A DNA stretch of 48,432 bases from a virus: the IMG/VR virus record IMGVR_UViG_3300027821_000004, positions 1 to 48,432 of that record; one strand, given 5' to 3'. The number at the start of each line of letters is the position of its first letter. Position 1 is the stretch's first letter. The position numbers and the translations under genes are program-made. The notes below the pieces were generated by a model. That model was given only the letters and a program-made list of their open reading frames with translations, was not told the DNA's origin and made no database searches. Shown piece by piece: positions 45,566 through 48,432 of the stretch.

Positions 45566-45904
45566 ATGGCTGCATTAGCTAGTTCAGCGGTTAGCCTTTA
45601 CCCTGGGGATCTCTCAAGTAGTGAGTGGCCCAGCGGGGGAAAGGGAAACAGATCACGGTATAAAAGGAATTGTAAGATTGTGCTGACTACACAGGGAACG
45701 GCGGCCAATCCGATTCCAGCGAGTGCGTTCGGATTGAGCAAGCTGATCTGGTGTTCTATGTTGTATGATCGGGCGGGCGGGAAAGCAGTTCCTGCGGTCG
45801 TTGACCCGACAACGAACACAATTCTGTTGTGTGGTGGAGCGGCTGGGGTTCCGGCGGATGTTGCATCGGCGGAAGCGTATATTGCGGTCGAAGGATCAGT
45901 ATAA
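45566..45904 (+). CDS. 112-aa post-capsid head decoration/stabilisation candidate
   Basis: Start taken at 45566 (MAALASSAVSLYPGDLSSSE) in a TAGTTATG context; an in-frame start at 45491 lies inside the capsid gene. A small beta-rich protein (RYKRNCKIVLTTQGT, SKLIWCSMLYD) with Gly/Ala turns. Position directly after the capsid gene suggests a head decoration or vertex protein. Confidence 0.6.
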   Translation: MAALASSAVSLYPGDLSSSEWPSGGKGNRSRYKRNCKIVLTTQGTAANPIPASAFGLSKLIWCSMLYDRAGGKAVPAVVDPTTNTILLCGGAAGVPADVASAEAYIAVEGSV

Positions 45905-45931
45905 CAATAAACAAAGAAAGGAAAGTTGAGT

Positions 45932-46138
45932 ATGAGTGATATACCTGGTTATAAGTCAGGAGTGTCGAATTGGGTTCCTAGTGTCCCAAAGAAAGGCACT
46001 GAGCGGGCGGAACAGTTGATGTCAACCGAGGCACAGGATGCCAAGGATACAATGACTGGTACGAACGAACTGAAACAGTGGGTCGGAGGAAGTGGAAAGC
46101 CTGATGGCCCGTATGGAGTTCAGGGAAGGAAATTCTAA
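45932..46138 (+). CDS. hypothetical 68-aa hydrophilic protein
   Basis: AAAGGAAAGTTGAGT precedes ATG 45932 (a TTG two codons upstream is also in frame). MSDIPGYKSGVSNWVPSVPK with a Gly/Pro-rich C terminus. Unstructured-looking, in the head cluster. Confidence 0.6.
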   Translation: MSDIPGYKSGVSNWVPSVPKKGTERAEQLMSTEAQDAKDTMTGTNELKQWVGGSGKPDGPYGVQGRKF

Positions 46139-46194
46139 AGCGGCTTTGCCGATGAGATAAAGGCACAGAAATGCCGTGGTAGGCAGAAGGCGTC

Positions 46195-46225
46195 CCCGAT
46201 CGTATTCTTGTTCAATACGATCGGG
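46195..46225. other. perfect 12-bp stem-loop before HNH gene
   Basis: CCCGATCGTATT and AATACGATCGGG with a 7-base loop (CTTGTTC). No U-tract, so not a rho-independent terminator. It lies in a 115-bp gap ahead of the HNH start and may mark an insertion end or a processing/attenuation element. Confidence 0.65.
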
Positions 46226-46253
46226 CGATGCCGGACTAACGTGGAACAAGCAC

Positions 46254-46613
46254 GTGAACGAAGAAAATGTAGTATTAGATAGGTTTTACACTAAGATAGT
46301 TAAACGGGATACGGGATGTTGGTCGTGGATTGGTGCCAAAAATGATCAGGGATATGGTTATATTGGCATAGACGGAGTAGTACATCGAGCTAGTCGCGTA
46401 TCTTATGTCATACATAAAGGTCCAATTCCAGAAGGAACTGAGCTAGCTCATAGTTGTGATAATAAGAGGTGTGTTAATCCAGATCACTTATTCGCCAAAA
46501 CTAGGTGTGAACATATGAGAGAGACCTTTGCTAAGGGACAAAAGAATCATAAAGGTTCTAATAACCCTTCGCACATTAAAAAGATGCGCTTCTTGAGAAA
46601 GGATTCACAATGA
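46254..46613 (+). CDS. HNH homing endonuclease, 119 aa (GTG start)
   Basis: HNH pattern CWSWIGAKNDQGYGY (22-36), LAHSCDN at 64-70 and CVNPDHLF at 73-80. Start chosen at GTG 46254 (VNEENVVLDRFYTKIVKRDT) with GGAA upstream; a GTG at 46176 would place the perfect stem-loop inside the gene. Its TGA overlaps the next ATG. AT-richer than its neighbours and similar in design to the terL-portal HNH, indicating a shared mobile type. Confidence 0.88.
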   Translation: MNEENVVLDRFYTKIVKRDTGCWSWIGAKNDQGYGYIGIDGVVHRASRVSYVIHKGPIPEGTELAHSCDNKRCVNPDHLFAKTRCEHMRETFAKGQKNHKGSNNPSHIKKMRFLRKDSQ

Positions 46614-47647
46614 CACTTTTGGAGATGCGAAGTACAATTGCAGGATATCTGCAAAAGACTATAAGTGACTTGGTGGTTAATGGGGTAGATCTGAGTTTGC
46701 TCGCGTTGAATCAGGTGCGGCGGCAGGCTGAGATGGTGAACGATTTCGAGTTTAGCCGCAGGCAAGTAACGGTTAGAGTGGATGGGTTGGATGGGGGGAC
46801 GCTGGACGATGTGATACAGGCGGGATCACCAGTTTGTGAGGTAAAGACGGTTATTGAGTGCGGAATCTACGATGATAACTGGAATACTCATCCAGTTGAG
46901 TGGACGACGGTAGCGGATAGTATTGAGAGGCAGAGGCAGATTAAGCCGGGGTATGGTCCGAGGTATCCTATGGATGGGGAAGCGACAACGGGATTTTATG
47001 ATGCGGGATTACCGCGAATTGCATTTTGTGGGAATGATATTTGGTGTGTACCAACGGGGCAGAAAGGGCAGTTTTTCGATTTGGAGTTGGAGGTTTATAC
47101 ATTCCAGCCTGATTGGACGGCGACGAGCGACTCGGTAAATGTCGCAGACGTTCTGGGAATGGATGGAGTGAATGGGACGTATTGGCCGTACGGGATATTT
47201 AATCGGAGGCCGTTTTATATCAATGTGAGTGATCAGGCACCGCCGCCGACGACTCCGTTGAGGAGTATTTGGTGGGATAACAGCGGAGAGTGGAGGATAA
47301 CGAGGGCCGAGGCGACTGGGAGTGATCCACCGGTGATTGTTAATTATCAGAGTATGGTGGCGACGAGTATGATGCCTGGGGGACAGTATACGGGGCATGG
47401 GACTTGGGGTGGATTGGGGACGGTGACGTTGGCACCAGGAAGTGACATGACTGATATTTGGTTGAAACATGGTGCTCAGTATTTGCTGTGGGCTGCGATT
47501 GTGCAGATTAATCACCTCGCGAAAGAATTTGTATTTAGACAGGAGGGCAACTTGCCGCCTCCCGAGAAGCTAGCTGAGAGTGCGCTGGAGGCATTTAAGT
47601 TGTGGGACAGCTTTAAGTATGAACAGGACCGTCGCCATGTTTATTGA
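46610..47647 (+). CDS. adaptor/tail-tube-like virion protein, 345 aa
   Basis: Begins MTLLEMRSTIAGYLQKTISD. A helical N-terminal part (LNQVRRQAEMVNDFEFSRRQ) is followed by strands (VTVRVDGLDGGTLDD, FFDLELEVYTFQPDW) and a helical C terminus that ends in a basic YEQDRRHVY. In position it corresponds to the head-to-tail adaptor of short-tailed phages. The ATG is coupled to the HNH stop. Confidence 0.65.
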   Translation: MTLLEMRSTIAGYLQKTISDLVVNGVDLSLLALNQVRRQAEMVNDFEFSRRQVTVRVDGLDGGTLDDVIQAGSPVCEVKTVIECGIYDDNWNTHPVEWTTVADSIERQRQIKPGYGPRYPMDGEATTGFYDAGLPRIAFCGNDIWCVPTGQKGQFFDLELEVYTFQPDWTATSDSVNVADVLGMDGVNGTYWPYGIFNRRPFYINVSDQAPPPTTPLRSIWWDNSGEWRITRAEATGSDPPVIVNYQSMVATSMMPGGQYTGHGTWGGLGTVTLAPGSDMTDIWLKHGAQYLLWAAIVQINHLAKEFVFRQEGNLPPPEKLAESALEAFKLWDSFKYEQDRRHVY

Positions 47648-47832
47648 TGAAGCTGGAGAGTTGGCGACCGGAGGAATTGGTGGAGTCAATTGCCGAAAGT
47701 AATCGACGTAGGGAACGGTTTAAGCAGCAACTTGAACAGGAACTCGCACATCAAGAGATGCTTTACGATATGCTTAGGGAAGCGTTGAATTCGATGAAGA
47801 GGAAAGAGGAGTTACCTAGAGCTTTTGATTGA
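47647..47832 (+). CDS. 61-aa coiled-coil protein
   Basis: ATG 47647 overlaps the adaptor TGA (TGATG). A strongly charged helix (RRRERFKQQLEQELAHQEML) is likely a coiled coil. It precedes the junction-spanning virion gene by two bases. A chaperone or minor virion component is possible. Confidence 0.65.
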   Translation: MKLESWRPEELVESIAESNRRRERFKQQLEQELAHQEMLYDMLREALNSMKRKEELPRAFD

Positions 47833-47834
47833 GT

Positions 47835-48432
47835 ATGGCGGACGACAACAAATGGTTGAAGAATAAGGGACCGCTCCTCGTAGACAAACTACGAGGATAT
47901 TTTGATAGGTTACCGCCGTGGTTGAGGGAGAAAATTACGGTACGGGTGGAGAAGCAGAAAGTTGATGCGAAGATTGATGACCTTGATCCGCTGGCACTGG
48001 ATAGTGAGCTGAAGCAGGAATTGACGGATGAGAAGTTACGTACGAACAGGTATTTGGGTGATGGAGACCCTGGCAGCGGTAATGATTTGTCTGTACTTCC
48101 TGCTAGTAATGTCAGCGAGATTGTACTTACGAATACTGGCCAGGTCGCTCAGGTAACTGAGACAGTTAGTCAAAGCGAGATTGGGCTAGTTGAGGGGCCG
48201 CCGTTGCAGGATGGGCAGAGCGAGCAGGTTGGCGATGTGTGGGTTACGAAGAAGGTCGAGGCGGCGACGTTCGATGATAAAGTTTTCCAACTGACACGTG
48301 AGGATCTAATCCCCCGAGAATTCAGGGCGTTGGTACCTGAGAAGCTGGAGGCGCATACGGTTGATGGGACCGCTGCGCTTCCAACTCTCGGCGCTGGGGA
48401 GACGGTGAGGAGGGAGGAGCAGAAGAAAGTTG
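47835..48432 (+). CDS. virion (probable tail) protein, N-terminal part of the junction-spanning gene
   Basis: The start MADDNKWLKNKGPLLVDKLR opens the 495-residue protein completed at 1-943. The N-terminal section is charged and helical (LREKITVRVEKQKVDAKIDD), followed by Gln/Glu/Ser-rich loops (QVAQVTETVSQSEI) and a beta-strand region. Because it crosses the circular join, it would be split in a linear annotation. It follows the adaptor and coiled-coil genes. A tail or distal virion role is inferred. Confidence 0.8.
   Translation, partial: MADDNKWLKNKGPLLVDKLRGYFDRLPPWLREKITVRVEKQKVDAKIDDLDPLALDSELKQELTDEKLRTNRYLGDGDPGSGNDLSVLPASNVSEIVLTNTGQVAQVTETVSQSEIGLVEGPPLQDGQSEQVGDVWVTKKVEAATFDDKVFQLTREDLIPREFRALVPEKLEAHTVDGTAALPTLGAGETVRREEQKKV
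48380..48432. repeat. terminal direct repeat, right copy (circular junction)
   Basis: Identical to 1-53; see the left copy. The coding frame is continuous across the join, giving a unit length of 48,379 bp. Confidence 0.95.

Noticed and set aside
46195-46225. Rho-independent terminator
   Set aside because: Stem is perfect but neither strand has a following T-run, so it is listed only as a stem-loop.
1-48432. tRNA genes, integrase, T7-type RNA polymerase and toxin-antitoxin pairs
   Set aside because: Looked for in gaps and in translated frames; no cloverleaf with a T-loop consensus, no recombinase or RNA polymerase motifs and no recognisable toxin pair were found by eye. A tRNA scan would settle the first point.

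Overview
The window is a complete, circularly closed tailed-phage genome. Bases 1-53 recur exactly at 48380-48432, and one gene (start 47835) reads in frame across that junction to a stop at 943, so the non-redundant unit is 48,379 bp. The particle set points to a short-tailed (podovirus-like) morphology. It includes small and large terminase, portal, scaffold, a major capsid protein of SU10/DUF5309-like appearance, one adaptor-like gene, a tail fibre and a 1,805-residue putative internal or ejected virion protein. I see no tape measure, sheath, integrase, repressor, phage RNA polymerase, reverse transcriptase, CRISPR array or convincing tRNA. Many non-overlapping genes start in a TTATG context and many junctions are ATGA, TAATG or GTGA overlaps. 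Shine-Dalgarno sites are present but patchy. The host cannot be named from sequence.

Layout. A divergent control region lies at about 31.1-31.7 kb. From there a rightward arm runs 31.7 to 48.4 kb and continues from 1 to 10.66 kb. Its order is: small terminase; small membrane and proline-rich proteins; tail fibre; a lysis-like cluster (GH75-like hydrolase, membrane proteins, three paralogous WxGxN-type small proteins, an FN3 protein); large terminase; HNH; portal; scaffold; capsid; HNH; adaptor; junction-spanning virion protein; a run of small low-complexity proteins; and the giant virion protein. A leftward arm runs 31.1 down to 10.6 kb with early and replication genes. These are many tiny proteins, an ArdC-type antirestriction protein, a SWIM zinc-finger protein, a UvrD-type helicase split into two separated genes, a Cas4-like nuclease, a Sak4-like RecA-fold ATPase, a putative ssDNA-binding protein, a uracil-DNA-glycosylase/family A DNA polymerase fusion, a ligase-like protein lacking its catalytic lysine, and a DUF3987-type ATPase. 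The two arms converge with a 44-bp tail-to-tail overlap at 10613-10656.

Most notable features: (1) a short motif (GSSYSLSPDVLSKMW and variants, core LxxMW) repeated in at least five consecutive small virion-region proteins just upstream of the giant protein, twice as the exact C terminus; (2) the split helicase with four unrelated genes between its halves; (3) a 150-bp imperfect palindrome with a T14/AT-rich centre at 29.1-29.26 kb, where strand G/C composition inverts sharply; (4) a set of leftward-strand hairpins whose loops are GNRA or UNCG tetraloops only when read on the minus strand; (5) paired operator-like dyads and direct repeats in the control region; (6) three homing-type HNH genes, two of them seated exactly in ATGA junctions. 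Functional assignments rest on motif recognition by eye; no database search was possible.
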